The notes under the pieces were generated by a model. It was not told the DNA's origin, made no database searches, and saw only the letters and a program-made list of their open reading frames with translations. The position numbers and the translations under genes are program-made. A stretch of 62,000 bases of DNA from Symbiodinium natans (Eukaryota > Sar > Dinophyceae > Suessiales > Symbiodiniaceae). The stretch lies in contig CAJNDS010000102.1 in the NCBI GenBank assembly GCA_905221605.1, positions 927,501-989,500 on the forward strand, given 5' to 3'. Below are positions 10,424-23,078 of the stretch, piece by piece (the first letter of the stretch is position 1; each line of letters opens with the position of its first letter).

Positions 10424-10799
10424 ATGAAGGCTTCTCGGGTTTTTGGAACGTGGCGCTTCGCCACCAGCCTACGCGCTGGACTCCTCAGCCTTGCTTCCGC
10501 GGGCCTACTTACAACAAGCACTGTTTTTATCCGGAACCCTGGTCTCGGACTTCGGCTGGGCTTAGGATTCGGGATTTCGAGTGGGGGTTCTTCCCCTCGT
10601 GCGGAGGCGAAGCCTTATCTTTCTCGGATGCTCTTTGCCTTCAACGCCTCTGACGACCGCAAAGTCCAGAGAGCCATCGACCAGGTGCGGGACGGACAAG
10701 GATTCCTTTGAGGCTTCGGTTCGCATAGAACAGGCTACAAAGATCCCGTCTTCAAGCGACTTGCATTCGAGTACACACCAGTTTGCAGTCCCCACTTAA
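10424..10799 (+). CDS. Possible gene start with transit-peptide-like N-terminus
   Basis: A true ATG at 10424 opens 95 codons (stop 10709-10711). The first ~40 residues are rich in Ser/Ala/Leu/Arg/Thr without acidic residues, then comes a Gly/Leu stretch, then a charged segment; this resembles an organelle-targeting leader followed by mature protein. First-position G is about one third of codons, against roughly one quarter expected. A second coding-like frame (about 10698-10799, ending TAA) follows in a different phase, so a splice or frameshift would be needed to join them. CAG|GTGCGG at about 10686 is one possible donor. Family unknown. Confidence 0.2.
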
Positions 10800-12103
10800 A
10801 TTCCAAGCTTTGGAGCCCGAACAGATGCCCAGAGGCAAGGCCTGACCTGCACCTTCAAGATCCTTCCAGCCTTCTGGCAGGAGTTTGCCGACTGGCGACG
10901 AAAGTCCGGGGCATAAGCTGCTCCCCACATGAGTGTCAAGAGCGCGTTGGGTTTTTTTGCAGGTAGGGGCTTTCAGGGCCACACGAAGAATTCTGCCGCA
11001 ACGCCTTCATGTATCCGCGATTCGTGTATCTACAGTTTTAGTGAAAAGGAGGTTGATATCGAATAGCACGAACACGACAGACGATGAAAGACGTAGGATT
11101 TGCCAGTGAGCGGACTGATGCGGCATTCACTTGCTCGGCACAAACTTTTCAGAACAAAGGGGGGGGGGTCTGGAAAAGATGTCTTGTTCCTAGAGTTTCT
11201 GAATTAGCCCTGTCTCGATAGAAGGTTCTTCCGCTTGAAGGCAAAGTTATACTTTCTTTCACGTCAAGAACTCATTAAACCTTAGTTGTGCGATACACAG
11301 AATGTCATGGCAAATTCCTCCCCATCCAAGCATCTACAGAAAAATGATGCCATGCTAGGCAAGAAAATTCGGCAGACGCGTTGACGGGCGTCCTGGTCTA
11401 CACGCAGACGTTTGCTTTGCATCTGCCACGCGTTTTGCATTTATTCGCAGGGCCGTGATCTTTTGAGGCAAGGGCATTCGGCAGTTGGGCGCAGTGTTGG
11501 TTTTCGGGGCTTGCTTGTGGCTTCCTTCTTTGTGTGTGTGCGGGTTCGGTGGTTTCCAAAAAGCTACCCTCAGCCCTAATGAGTTTTTCGCCTACCCCCC
11601 CCCCCCCCCAGGATGCCTGAGGATGTGGATCCGTGTGGTGCGTGGTTTGCTGCGATGATTCAGCCCAGAGGTTCTGTCAAACCGACCCCCGGATCGTTCA
11701 AACAGCTGCTAGCACTTTAGGTTGTTTTGGGAAGAAGAAAATGGGCGCATGTCTCGGTGGCATCTCGGTTCTAAAAACTGGAGGAAGCTCAAGGATCGAT
11801 GATCTAGTTTGTCCTCTTTCACAAGCCTAAACCAAAAAACCCTACGTTCTTGACTGCGCCCGACTCGAGAACTCTCAGCCTCCGGGAGCTTGCAGGTTAG
11901 AGGGCCCTTCAGAGTTGATCTTCAAGGCGGGGGTATGCTTAGGACATGCGGTTCGGAGCTGAAGGCTTTCAAGGGTTTAGGGTTTAGGGCTTAAGGCGAG
12001 ATGTGAGGCTTGCCAGAGCAAGGGGTCCAGAGTAAGAGTCTCGGTGACCTCGGCTTGACATCAAAGATGCACAGGAGGTTTCTTTCTATTGCGCGTTTGA
12101 GGG
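10800..12103. other. Non-coding DNA; C15 homopolymer and short TTTAGGG tract
   Basis: A run of 15 C lies at 11595-11609 and nine G near 11160. A compact telomere-like tract (GGGTTTAGGGTTTAGGGC) is at about 11973-11990. No open frame here has coding-like composition. Confidence 0.55.
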
Positions 12104-12403
12104 TTGTTTACTTGTATTTGCGTTGTTTCGGTCCTGTCGGAAGCTGGAGCCACAGCGTTGGGTTTCAAAGGCTTAAGGAGCAACTATACAAAAACCCTAT
12201 GCCCTCCATGGAAGGCCTTGGAATTCTTCCATTCCATCAGCACAGAGGCAGGCCCATCGGGTCGAGTTTTTGGCCCTGCAAACCAACCCCAACAAGCGCG
12301 CGCGAGAGCCTGGATCGGCCAGCTGGATGGGGGTGCATGGCATTGTGTAATGGGAGCTGCTCAGGGCCCAAGCGATTTCTTACGCTGTGTGACGCTGGCT
12401 TGA
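12104..12403 (+). CDS. Possible exon, 99 codons, family unknown
   Basis: Frame 12104-12403 has about 35% G at first codon positions and balanced amino-acid use, while the longer overlapping + strand frame (12010-12462) has lower bias. There is no ATG at its left end, so it would be an internal exon. A good donor consensus, GAG|GTACGT, lies at 12464 just downstream but in a different phase, so exon ends are uncertain. I see no domain. Confidence 0.18.
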   Translation: MFTCICVVSVLSEAGATALGFKGLRSNYTKTLCPPWKALEFFHSISTEAGPSGRVFGPANQPQQARARAWIGQLDGGAWHCVMGAAQGPSDFLRCVTLA

Positions 12404-12479
12404 AACAACTGCAGCAGCTACCGTCCAAAGAGTCTTGTGCCGAGCAGCTGTCTCTTGCTTGAGGTACGTCAAGTAGAGG

Positions 12480-14184
12480 CACCAGCTGCAGGCGGCTTGG
12501 GAGAGGGGAAGGGTAGGAGTGGCGCTGGGCTCAGTGGCTTGGAAGAGTCTGAGTCGGCAGGGCTGCCATGAGGGGGAAACGCAGAAGTGACTGCGAGTCA
12601 ACAGATGCTGCGATTGTCCTCTTTGGCGTTGAGAGATGGCGGGTGTGCTCAGTTAGAAACACCCTAGACCCGCTGACGCCCAACAAAGCTACCTTAATCG
12701 TCTCTCAACTTTGACTGGCACGTGTCAAGTGTTCTCGTGCGTTGTTGTTCCTTGGTTGACAAGTTGCTGGCTGTTGTCGTAAGTTGTTGGTTGGTTGTTG
12801 CTCTTGGCTGCGCCTGAAGTAAAATGTCTTCTGTTCTTCCGTATAATCAGGTTCATTCTCCACGCAAGGAATTGAGTTTGGCAAAAACTCCCGGAATGAC
12901 GACTTCAACCTCAGTGCTTTGCACGTGTTCGTACCAGGCGTGACTCCAAGGCCTAATGAGCAAGGGGCCCAGATGCCGAAGCCATCTCGGGTTTCAGTTG
13001 CAAGGTTGCTGCACATTGGCTCTTCCACGGTGGGCTTGTATGCCAATTCAGATCCATGACACTGCCGCAGCATTTTCAGAGCGACACTGAGTCGAACAGC
13101 TGCTGTGTGCCCTAAGTCCTCCTTCATGCCTTTCAGAGGGGGCGCCGGCGAATGACCGGTCCGGAAGGTGCATGAACCCCAAGTTCAAAGCTGCAAAGAT
13201 TTCATAACACTTGCACAAGTGAGGGACCGCCACCGTGGCTGTTTGGGGTCTGTCTGATCAGGCATGCCTTTCTTGACTTTGTAGTTTCCTCTCTGAAGGC
13301 GTTGTTCTCTGGAAAGCCTACCCAATTATTCGCCCATAACCCACCAACAAGGCGTTTCAGGACGCAGCCCATACACAGCCGTACTCTCGAAAACAAGGAG
13401 CAGCACCCTCGAGAACAATATACACTCCCGACACAACTCCAAATTTTCCCCGGTCACCACCCAACGCCGCCCCATTGAGGAAGGGAGAAATGCCAGGCCT
13501 GGTGTCGGTCGTGCGGGTGCGGGCCGCAGTTGGGAGAGGTTTGTGCGCGATTATCAAGCGGTGGCACCTAGCCTTGACTTCCTTGACTTCACATGGACGC
13601 AGAGGTTGCGGATATGGCTTTAGTCCGAGAGACCTGATTAGTAGCCTACCCTTCAAATCGGGCCGGGATGTCGGAATGTGGGAGGGCCTGCAAGCAGGCA
13701 TCAGCAGGCCATGGAGTAGCTTGCTTAATTGCAATGGTTAGCAACTCTGAAGCCAAGACCGTTTTATTGGTTGAGTATGCAGAGCGTTTGTGAGGGAATT
13801 GCAGAGATTGAAGCTCAAGGCAGTGTAGCCAAACGAAACAATCATTGCAGAGCCGCAGCAGCTGAGCCGCCGCTGTAATTTCGAGAACCCGAAAGCTGCT
13901 GTAAAATTAGTGATGAGCTGCGTCCGGAATGAGCACATTCCAAAAGCCTGCAGTCTGAGCCCGCAGCATCGTCCTAACCAGTTATTTCTTGGCTCCTGCA
14001 ATGCTATGGAAAGTCTTTAAATCCACATTGGGTTTTGTTACTCAGGCCTCGCCCCTCCCTCTACAGCTACAGAACACAGGAGGGCTCCGGAAAGTGGGAA
14101 TTACTAAACTCAGGTTGCATTCTCTTGTCTCGATAGACTGAAACCTGGGGGGTTAGAACTGCCAACAACGTAGATGGAATTGAC
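12480..14184. other. Unique DNA with weak open frames only
   Basis: The - strand frame 13357-13734 (125 codons) has a Gly/Val-rich last 40 codons with very high first-position G, and could include an exon. Its mirrored + strand frame (13475-13741) is also open. I cannot choose between them and call neither. Confidence 0.4.
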
Positions 14185-16519
14185 ATGTGGCTCATGGCGC
14201 ACATGTCCCCCAGCTCGTTCTACACATTGTTTGCCATGAAGGTTCTCGAAGCTTCTCCTTTTGTGCTGTCTGCAGGTGCTCCACTTTACCGAGCTGCATG
14301 CGGTTCGCGTTGCGTGCTGGCGCCCAGCTGTCGGTGGGTGTTGAAAACTGGTTTGAGCTCGTCAATGTACTTGTGTGTTAATGGCCTTGCTCCGGACCAA
14401 ACCAGAAGAGCTTTTAACATGCCAAACGCTGAGAACCTTTGACTGCAGATGGACTGTGTTTGACCCACCAGCTAAGTCTGGAACCCGCAGGAACTAGCAT
14501 CCCAAACTGCCCTCGTGTGTACAAGAGCCCCAGTCAAAGCGGACATCGAATCCTCTTTGAAGGCACCGAAACCCCACGCCAATACTCGCGAAATCCAAAA
14601 CGAACCCAAAATTCTGGAGAAAGGAAGCAGTAAGTGGGAAAGGCGGTGAATGGGATCTATCCATGGTACGGATCACATGAATGCAACTACCGCGGTGCAG
14701 CTACCTTCGCAGGAAACGTTGGCACCTGGGGTTTAAGCCCGAAGCTTCGCTCACGGCTCCTCGGGCATGTTAAGACTCAACACTCGGCTTTGCCACCCTG
14801 GAATTCCCAAAGCTCCACACCCGACGAGAAAGCTACTTTGAAGAGTATAGGGTTGAGCACGAGTTGTATGCCTTGGCATGCCAGGAGACGAACTTTTTGT
14901 GACCCACCCACCCTGTCACCCCAAAGCCTCGACTCTGAAGCCTCATGCACATGCGACTGTAAGCTTTTCTAGTCAGGCTCTGAACCCGCAATGTGCTAAT
15001 GTCCTTCTGGAAGCATGAGATCCGCCAACAGTTGATATCTTTAAGTTTCGGACCTATAAAGGGAAAGGTCAGCCCAAGGCCCTGAAACCAGAAAATCTAG
15101 GCGGGCATGGAGCTCCTTGCCACATCCGGGCCGTGCTACTGGAGGGGCACAGCAAGTGCTTGAAGAGGCGTGAGAGCTTGTTGAAGCAAGCAATTACCAA
15201 TACAAGGTTGGGGGCTGAAGGACACATCACGGAGATAGTGGGCTCGCTTTGCCCCACATGCAACTTCTGCTTCCCGTTCAGGGCATTTCGCCAATACCTT
15301 CCAGGAACAAGAGCCTGCAACTTTTGCTGGGGCACGGATGGAAGTGGCTATGGGTTGCATTTCATTTCTTCAGGAGCCACTTGGAGGCGTCGATGTTTCG
15401 CGGCACTGCTTCAGCCCGCTAGAAAGGGACCCCGAAGCCATGGTCTGAAGTGCCTGAAACTGCAACTACTCACGGAGCTAGACATAAAATATGCTGAGAT
15501 CCATGTCGAAACGTGAAGACAGATGCCGAGAAGGCATAGCGAGACACCACAAACCACTTTAGAGATGCAGAGAATCGTATCCAAACCCAGCAACTGCCGA
15601 GTCTTCACATCAGGGATCTTGCCACGAGATGGTCTTCTCCATGTACAAGAAGATGCTCTCCCTGTGCTTGAAGGCACGGGCAGCCACTTGAGGCATTTGC
15701 AGAGGAAACAGCCCTTGGTCGTGTCTGATACTGTTGTGTTCTGGTTTGCTAAGCGAGAGAGTCACTGGGGGTCGTGGTGCGACGACATGCCACGACTCTG
15801 ACATCTGACATCTGAGAACTGCAAGGTGCGGAAGTTGCTGGAAGGCGAGCAGGCCAGCTGTCCCAGATCTTTCTGAGGGTTGAGGTTGTCGGTGACGCAT
15901 CGTTTCGGAGGGCAAGAGATTTAGAACTAATCTGTCCTTAGTATGCTCCTGAATATTTCGCTTCTTGCTTAGGTATTGCTCAGTTCAAGACAATTCTCAG
16001 CTACTGTACTGGTCAATTGCACACGAAAGCCGCAATTACAGAACAAGTTGTCAATGATGTGGGCTGGACACATGCAAGCTTCATTCGGGTTGGGTCGAGA
16101 GTTCAGGAGCAGAGGGTGGCCCCAAGCCTGCACGCAATCTGGTAACCGCAGGATTCTTTGCTCCCAAACGCCTTCGGCCCTGGACCGTCAATCAGTCTTT
16201 GGGAGAGATTGCAATCATCTTCATGAACCGGCAACAGATCCACCTGCGGGCCCTCGTCGCCAACAGGTGTAAGCTAACTCCCCACGACACCAACGAAACA
16301 CGTCGCTAGGGTTTGGGCTAGGATGCTGTGGGAAGTTCCCAGGACTCAGATGGGGCGAGCTTGCTGAAGACTTACAAGAAGGCCACTGGTTCCTGGAGAA
16401 CTTTGCTTGTGGCACGTCGGTGCAGATCAGGGCAATTCTGGTTTGAGATTGAGCATAGAGTTTATGCACCGGGACTTGGATCGGCTGTGGTTGTCAGGCT
16501 CCCATGCCCAAAGCGCTAA
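14185..16519 (+). CDS. Candidate multi-exon gene, family unknown
   Basis: Consecutive + strand segments look exon-like. 14185-14442 opens with a true ATG. 14634-14972 follows. 15133-15801 is one frame of about 220 codons broken only by a TGA at 15514-15516. 15973-16266 begins right after a pyrimidine-rich CTTCTTGCTTAG acceptor and ends at CAG|GTGTAAG. 16343-16519 joins the previous segment in phase across a 76-base gap holding CTAAC, and ends at TAG. The third segment has a Cys pattern CPxCxxC then CxxC with Gly-rich flank, reminiscent of a metal-binding knuckle. Not all junctions can be placed. No known family recognised. Confidence 0.25.
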
Positions 16520-17319
16520 AGCCATGAAGCAAATCTTTGGAACACTGTGTGGCATGTTGTAAGGCACCTGTTGTTTCAGAATCCCTTCCTGAGCAGGAAG
16601 GCAGCATCGAAAAATCAGAGCTGCATGTGCAAAATCAGAGCTGCATGATTGCGACTGGTATACATAAGCACAGTGTTCAGGGCTGAGGGATGAGGCTGCA
16701 CGTACGAGCGGATGTCCAAGTCACAAGACCCAAACGGCGAATCAAGAGTTTCGGATTGGGGTTGTCTACGAGTGTTGGGATTTAGGGTCGACCGGGCACT
16801 AGATCCCGAGGCCCGAAGCCCAAACCCCACAATAAACCCTTCAGCAAAGCGTCGGTGGAGGCAGCTGACGAGCTCCCGAGTGTCGACGAGGCACAAACGA
16901 AGCCCTGTGAAAATCTAAGCCTGAAGCCCTGCCAAAGCCCCTAAGCCCGATCCTGGCCGATCCTAATTCCCATTTCCTATTGCCAACTGCTGCACCTTAC
17001 GACGCCTTACGAAGCAGTCTGAGGTCGATGAACCTTGTATTCTGAAGCCTAGTGCCCAGTGCCCAGATGCCCTAAGCACAACACGTCCGAAATCAATCTC
17101 CAAGAACACGCAAGGCCGTTGTTGAGTGTTTCGGGGGCAGGTGCCGTGCTCGAGCTGCACAGGTTTGAACGAGGGCTTGGGGCCTTTTGAGGTCTAGAAC
17201 TCCCTAACCTAGATCCGTGAGTACAAAGGACAGCTCTAAAGTCCAAATCTCTCCAACTCAGCTCGAGTTGCACAGACGGAAGACGTTCGTACTATTTTTG
17301 ACCGGCTCGCCTTGTTAAG
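16520..17319. other. Non-coding DNA with a 20-bp tandem duplication
   Basis: AAAATCAGAGCTGCATG occurs twice, 20 bases apart (16611-16627 and 16631-16647). C-rich telomere-like words are scattered from about 16800 to 17130. No credible gene. Confidence 0.55.
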
Positions 17320-17555
17320 GCTCACACACAGACAGAGACAGAGAGGGAGAGACAGAGAGAACACAATAACAGCAGAATCAGAAGAGAGAGAGAGAGAGAG
17401 GGAAAGCACGCAGCACGTGCCCCTGGGGGCGGCCTCCCTTCGGGGGGGGTCATGCGTGGGGGAGAGAGAGAGAGAGAGAGAGACTTGCGCGCCCCTAGGG
17501 GCAGCTCTCCCTTCGGAGGGGGCTATGCGTGCAGAGAGAGAGAGAGAGAGAGTCT
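17320..17555. repeat. GA microsatellites in a duplicated 72-bp unit
   Basis: Three (GA)n tracts (about 17382-17402, 17461-17484, 17532-17553) alternate with two similar GC-rich segments, starting at 17415 and 17487, each containing CGCCCCT/TGCCCCT, CTCCCTTCGG and a TATGCGTG-like word. The two units are about 72 bases apart. A related motif, GGGGGCTATGC followed by GA repeats, recurs at about 57128-57180. Both strands carry open frames of Arg/Glu or Ser/Leu repeats here, which are artefacts. Confidence 0.88.
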
Positions 17556-19883
17556 GAAGGTGCTCGCAGTCCTCGCAAAGTCCTCTACCGAGTTCTTCTT
17601 CACGTACCCGGAGTTCGAGAAAGCTCGGCCCTCGCCGAAACCTACACACCCATAAGTCCTAAGCCCGAAACACCTCAATCACTTTGTGCCAGCAACGGAT
17701 TTCGAGTTCAAGACCTTGACTAAACCGAAGTGATGAACACCTGAAACCTGCACCGCCCCGCAGAAGGTTAGGGGGTTGCATGGGTCTAGGTGTGTCATGT
17801 TGCCCACTCCTGTGAGTGTTGAGACGCACAAACACTTCCTTACATTCATTGAGCGTGGCCGTGTCAACGGATGTATACCCTCTCACGTACGGTTTATATT
17901 GGCTTCGCTTGGCCCGTACAGGCCCACACATCAACTTGCAACAGATCTTCCTCCCCCAAACCAACCTTAGCCTCCTTACCCAAAGCCCAGAGCTCTGGCA
18001 CTGTACTGTAGAAACATCGACACCCTCAAGCCACACTTCAAAGGCTTATACCTGCTAACGTCCCTTCCTAACTGTCCTCACTGGTGTTCCCTCTGTGTTC
18101 AGCACTTTGGGGGGCGAATCTGAGCTGCCTGGGAGGCCTTCGTGGCCCCGCTGCCTTTGGTTCTGCACTCGGAGCTGCTGTGGCCCATTCCACCGGTGGG
18201 CGCCTTAGGATGCCTTAGGCTTTCGGCTTGGGTCCTCTTCGGCACAGTTTTGTTTCGCGTGGTCATAGCTAGAGCAAGTGCACTGAGAATCTGCAGGCTT
18301 TGAAGTTCGTGGTGGGGAGTTCGACATGCCAGAGCATCACTTGTGGTTTTGATGAAGTTTGCAAGCTTGCAAGCGCACTTTCGGCTTGCAAAGTGCTCCC
18401 CTGGAGCTCAGGCTGCGAGGAAGGCTTGAAGGGCCCCCAAGGGGGCCTTCTTGAAACCATGTGCAGGACTCTGTGGCAAAGAGGTTAGCAAGTTAGCTCT
18501 GTTGGCCGGGGGGTCACAAAGCCCAAATCCGACCTATACCCCCGAGTTTTTTCGAGACTCCCAACCCTCGCCAGCCCCAACCCTAGCCTCAAGCCCAAAG
18601 CCTCAACTCTGAAGGGCGCAAGCCCAAGGCACTCCCAGACCCTAAGCTGTCCAATCCTAGCCTCAAGAAGCAATTTCTCGCCGTTACTCTGAGGCCCTCT
18701 CTTACTGACCGCCATGGAGGCCGATGCGTCCAATAGCTGCCTTGGCTTCACGGGCTGAGGGTTCAGCCTTCAATGTGATGCTCCCTGCTTGAAACCAAAA
18801 TGATGACCAGCCCTACTAAGCCGGCAGAAGTTGTCGCGAAGCTGTCGCAAAGATGTGACCCGATTGGCTGATGTTGGCTACGTCGCTGCACTAAAACAAA
18901 CTTCTGAGACTTCTTGCCCCTGCCAGAGGCTTAGTGCGCACACCCTTTGGGCTTCTGAATGGAGCATAGTGGCAGCAACATCCAGAACCCCGAATCCCTC
19001 AGCAGCAAGCATCCAGTCTTCGAGCGGACAACCGCAGCCCCAGCCGAAAGACACGCACCGTTTCAGCAATAGGAAGGAAGTTCTCACCATGAATCCTAAA
19101 GTGGGGTTCAGAATTTGCCGAAGGCATGTTGAGAGAAAAGCCTCTCAGGATTCGCGAATGGGATGCTTGCAGTTGACATGTCAGCATTTCAGGATTCCGA
19201 ATGCAGGTTTGGAGGGGTTTCGGGGTTGTGAGTTGTGGAAGTTTGAACATCTTCAGTCCTTAAGGGAAATGCACGTGAGCCCTAGTCCCCGAAGCGCACA
19301 CAAGGACATTCTGTGAGTGTTCTGAGTTGAACAGGGTTCGTTGGTAAAGCTGTTGTGCGGTGAAGCTGTTGTGCGCCTTGCCTTACTTTGCACGTGCATC
19401 CGGCCAGAAATCCGACTCATTTTGGCACATTCACGGCTGCATAGCAGAACAGGTACGACAAGAACGTAGACACTGCACTCACCCCACATTGTAGGGTTGG
19501 AGATCAGAGTCACTCCACAACCTGCAACGGGGTCTGAAAACGCACTTCACACTAGCATCTTTGACACAGAGTGCCAGGTCTTAGACGAGCGAACTTCTTT
19601 CTTTTCGCGACAGTCCTGCAAGCATGTTGCGACTCCGAGCTATGCGCACTGAGCAAGCAGTGAGCAGAACTTCCGAAACGAAACACCACCTAAACCCCAA
19701 ACCCTGAACCCCCCAAATCCTGCCGATGTGCTACACAAAGGGTAGGACCCTCGAAAGCCCCGAGACGGTTGCCACTCCTGGCTGGTCGAATGCAGCTGCA
19801 TGCTTTGGATGCTCTATGGCCACGGTCTTAGTCAGTTGGGGTTTCAGGATGCGAAAAGAACTACACCTGTTTACCGTATACAT
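17556..19883. other. Mostly unique DNA; weak open frames only
   Basis: The + strand frame 18831-19316 (161 codons, no ATG at its left end) and 18300-18488 (62 codons, after an ATCTGCAG acceptor-like site) have mildly coding-like composition. The rest holds C-rich telomere-like words (about 18510-18660, 19686-19720). No domain recognised and no gene called. Confidence 0.4.
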
Positions 19884-19926
19884 ATGTGCATATATATATA
19901 TATATGTATGTATGTATGTATGTGAT
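19884..19926. repeat. TA / TATG compound microsatellite
   Basis: (AT)n followed by TATG units, closely resembling the one at 7798-7852. Confidence 0.93.
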
Positions 19927-20027
19927 GGGTCACCGCCTGTCACCGACTGTAGCTGTCCCCTGGGCTGTTCACAGTGCCTCAAATATTTACTTAGCCTTAA
20001 GTCAATACATACTTTTCAGCCTATGAG

Positions 20028-20250
20028 AAAAGCGGTTAGGCCACTAAAGAATTAAACCATGAAACCAATACTCTTCCATGAGAAAACCCATTGCATATAC
20101 ACCATTAAACCATTAAGCCAATACTTCTACCCCTACGAGAGACCTTTAAACCATTGAACCATTACACCTTTCGCCATGAAACCGTTAAACCAATTCTGCT
20201 TTTCCCCTTATGGGAGAGCCCATGACACCATTGAGAATCCTGTTAAACCA
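20028..20250. repeat. Degenerate tandem repeat of about 70 bp
   Basis: Three decayed units share AAACCATTAAACCAAT, then a TACTCTTC/TTCTACCCC stretch, then a GAGA(A)CCC segment. They are about 66-72 bases long. The word ACCATTAAACC is a further short repeat inside each. Confidence 0.75.
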
Positions 20251-23078
20251 GGACGCCAAAGTACGTGGGACCTTTCTGTGCTGTTTTGGCGTGTGCCTTC
20301 CTGACTTACCATAGTTCAGGAATTGAAGGAACTTAAAGAGTTTAGGGAACTTAGGTAGTTCCTGTTGCAAATTTGAAAATAGGCCGAAATTCCTGACATT
20401 CCTGAAGCCCTTAACCTCGCTCTTAATTTAAGAGTTTGAGGAATTTGAGGTTTGTTGTCTGACGGCCTACTTCCAGCAAACAACAGAAACGCTTCGTCTT
20501 GAACGACCGGTTGAAACTGTTGAAGGCAATATCCACGCAATCTTACATCGAGATGATAAATCACAAGCAGTGCCCGTCATGGTTTATGTTGTCCCTTTGT
20601 GTTTTCGATGCGGCAAGCTATCTTCTGACTGACAGCGTTTAGTGCTCTCCATCTGTGTTCCTGAGATGCTAACCGGGAGCTGAAGTGGCAAGCAGTGTCC
20701 CGTCACCCTCAGGTTTGCTGTCTTCGATGCTGTCGCAAAACCTAAAGCATAAGCCATGCACCGCCATCTTTTCTGTGTTGAACACTTTCCCTAAAGCTTA
20801 AATTGCCAGCAGTGGCCCCCCATTACCTTTCTGTTCTTCACGCCATCAAAAAAGCTAAAGCCGCAAGCAGCGTGCCCATCTCTGATTGTGTCTTGAAACT
20901 GTGATTTGCTCAAAAGGTGGTTTTCAACATGTACTTCAACTTAAATATTCTTTTTGGCCAAGAAATTGTGTTTCTTTGGCAACTTCTAGCAGTTGAAGGT
21001 TTAGGGCACATGGCCTCTAACTTTACAAACTTTCCAATAAGTTTATGAGCAGAACTAGAGAATACCACTTGTTATTCTTCTAGTTCGTCGAAGTTAAAGT
21101 TGTAACTCATTTCCTGTTCGACTTTGTCTGACACAGTTCTCAGGTCGTTTCATTTTCAACCGTACGAATAGCGCAAAATGTGTACGTAAATCAATGGCCT
21201 TTTCAACACATATTGAGTTAGAGCGGGAACTCAGATGCTGCATTTTGAAAGGTACTTTGCGCAACTGTCCTTCAGTCCCTTTCAATATTCAATATTCAAC
21301 CGGGCATTTGAATAATATGGCAGTCTTGGCAAAAATATTGCTACGACCAAGCATCTGCAATACTATTAAGAGGCTGTCTGTTTATAAACACCGCTTGTTC
21401 ATAAACACCACCGTGTGTTTACAGACGCAGACATACATACATTTACATAAAGCTCATGCGTGTTTGTACATATACACGTATTTGTGTGGTCAGGAACATC
21501 AATCAAGACACCTGAGTGCTCGCGAGCGGAGGGATTGGGGTGGGGAAGGGGAGGACTCTTGGGCGACGTGCTCCTCGTAGGATGTATCAACCCCGTCGTC
21601 CCCCACCCCCGCATCTCCATCCCCACCGCCGGTCCCGACATAGAGGAGAAAACTGAAGAGTCCTGACAACGCCCCCTTAACACCAGGACTGAATACTAAG
21701 GCCGTGTGTAAGGGCGCAGGCCCCGCGGCGGCCCCTTCGATAATTCTTTAAACTGAAGCCAAAAAACTGACGTTCGGAAATTCGGAAATATTTCATTTAT
21801 TCCTTCAGGCCAGACCAATTAAACGTTAAAGCACTAAATTTGGATTCGGGTTGGGTCAATGACCCAGTTTGTACTTAACAAGTATAATTCGAAACGTCGT
21901 TTTTTCAAAGCAAATTGTTTAAGCTATTCAAGTAATTCAGCTCAGTAGAGTACTTAAGTTATTTTCCTCTTGCTAAGACACAAGCAGTAGACATACATGC
22001 AACATACATGTGTACATATCAATATACGTATTTACGTATATGACTGTAAGAACCATGAAGCTTCCAGTACGCAGGCTAACTCGCGACTAGCGGGCTACTT
22101 GACATTGATGAGGGTCAATAGCACAACCGGCCGGGTCATTTGCCCAGATAAGCGGCTTGTTGACCGATTGCCCGACAATGTACACGAGACGATATCTTCA
22201 CGACATCGCTTGCTCCGGCTGCTGGAAGTCGGTCCTACGATACACAGGCAGTCATCAACACTTGGGACCAACGCTCATCGTGGATCTCATCGTGCTTGAC
22301 CTTCACCCTTTTAAACAGTGTTGGCAAGAGGTTTCTGCATAGACCCTGTATGTTCTCCCAATGGTCGATACATGAAGAGGAATAACATGCGTTTGGAGGA
22401 GTTTTAAAATTTTGCAAACCAACCCTTGAAACCCACACCATGTGTGTGTGTGTGTGTGTGATAGTGAAGGGGGCCTGTGCGCGGTTGTATGAGAATGCAC
22501 CCAACCATACAGCTATCAGATCTTGCTCGGGTCCTTTTGACCTTCTATCCCAAATGTTGTTCAGCGCAACAGTGACACTTGAAACCTACAACTTGGAGCC
22601 CCCCTTGGCAAAGGCCGCCCAAGCCTGTGCCGAGCCCAGCGAACGGGGTTGAGTTGAAAGTCTGGTAGTTTAGGGGCTTAGGGTTTTTTGGGGATGACAG
22701 GGATTTCGGGTCGAGGTTGACGACTGTCAACTTGACCCTTTGAGGTTTTCTTGTATAGGGTGATGCTCCGGTACAGCTTCTTCAGCTTCTTATCGGAGCA
22801 AACAAGCAGGGTTGAAGTTGTTCCGTTTACCGAATGCTGGATCTCCGGACTTTAAGCCCATAAGCTCGGCAAGCTCCAGGGCCTCCCAGACCCCGGACTG
22901 AAAGCCAGGCCGATGTCTGTGCAACACTGACTGGTACCAGGAGGAGGCTGGGGATTGGCCATCGGCTACATAAGCTCTAAATCAGCCCACGCTCTCACTG
23001 TGCAACTTCAGCATCTTGGAGTTTTGGGGCCTGCTTGTGCGAAACGCACGTAGGCCTGTACGCAACGAGCGCCCATGA
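20251..23078. other. Unique DNA; degenerate repeats and microsatellites
   Basis: Around 20560-20900 the phrase GCAAGCAGTG(T)CCCGTC recurs in decayed form three or four times. ACATAC/TACGTA words cluster at about 21425-21480 and 21990-22045, and a (TG)n run lies at 22441-22460. Open frames at 21194-21580 and 21997-22299 are unconvincing. Confidence 0.5.
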
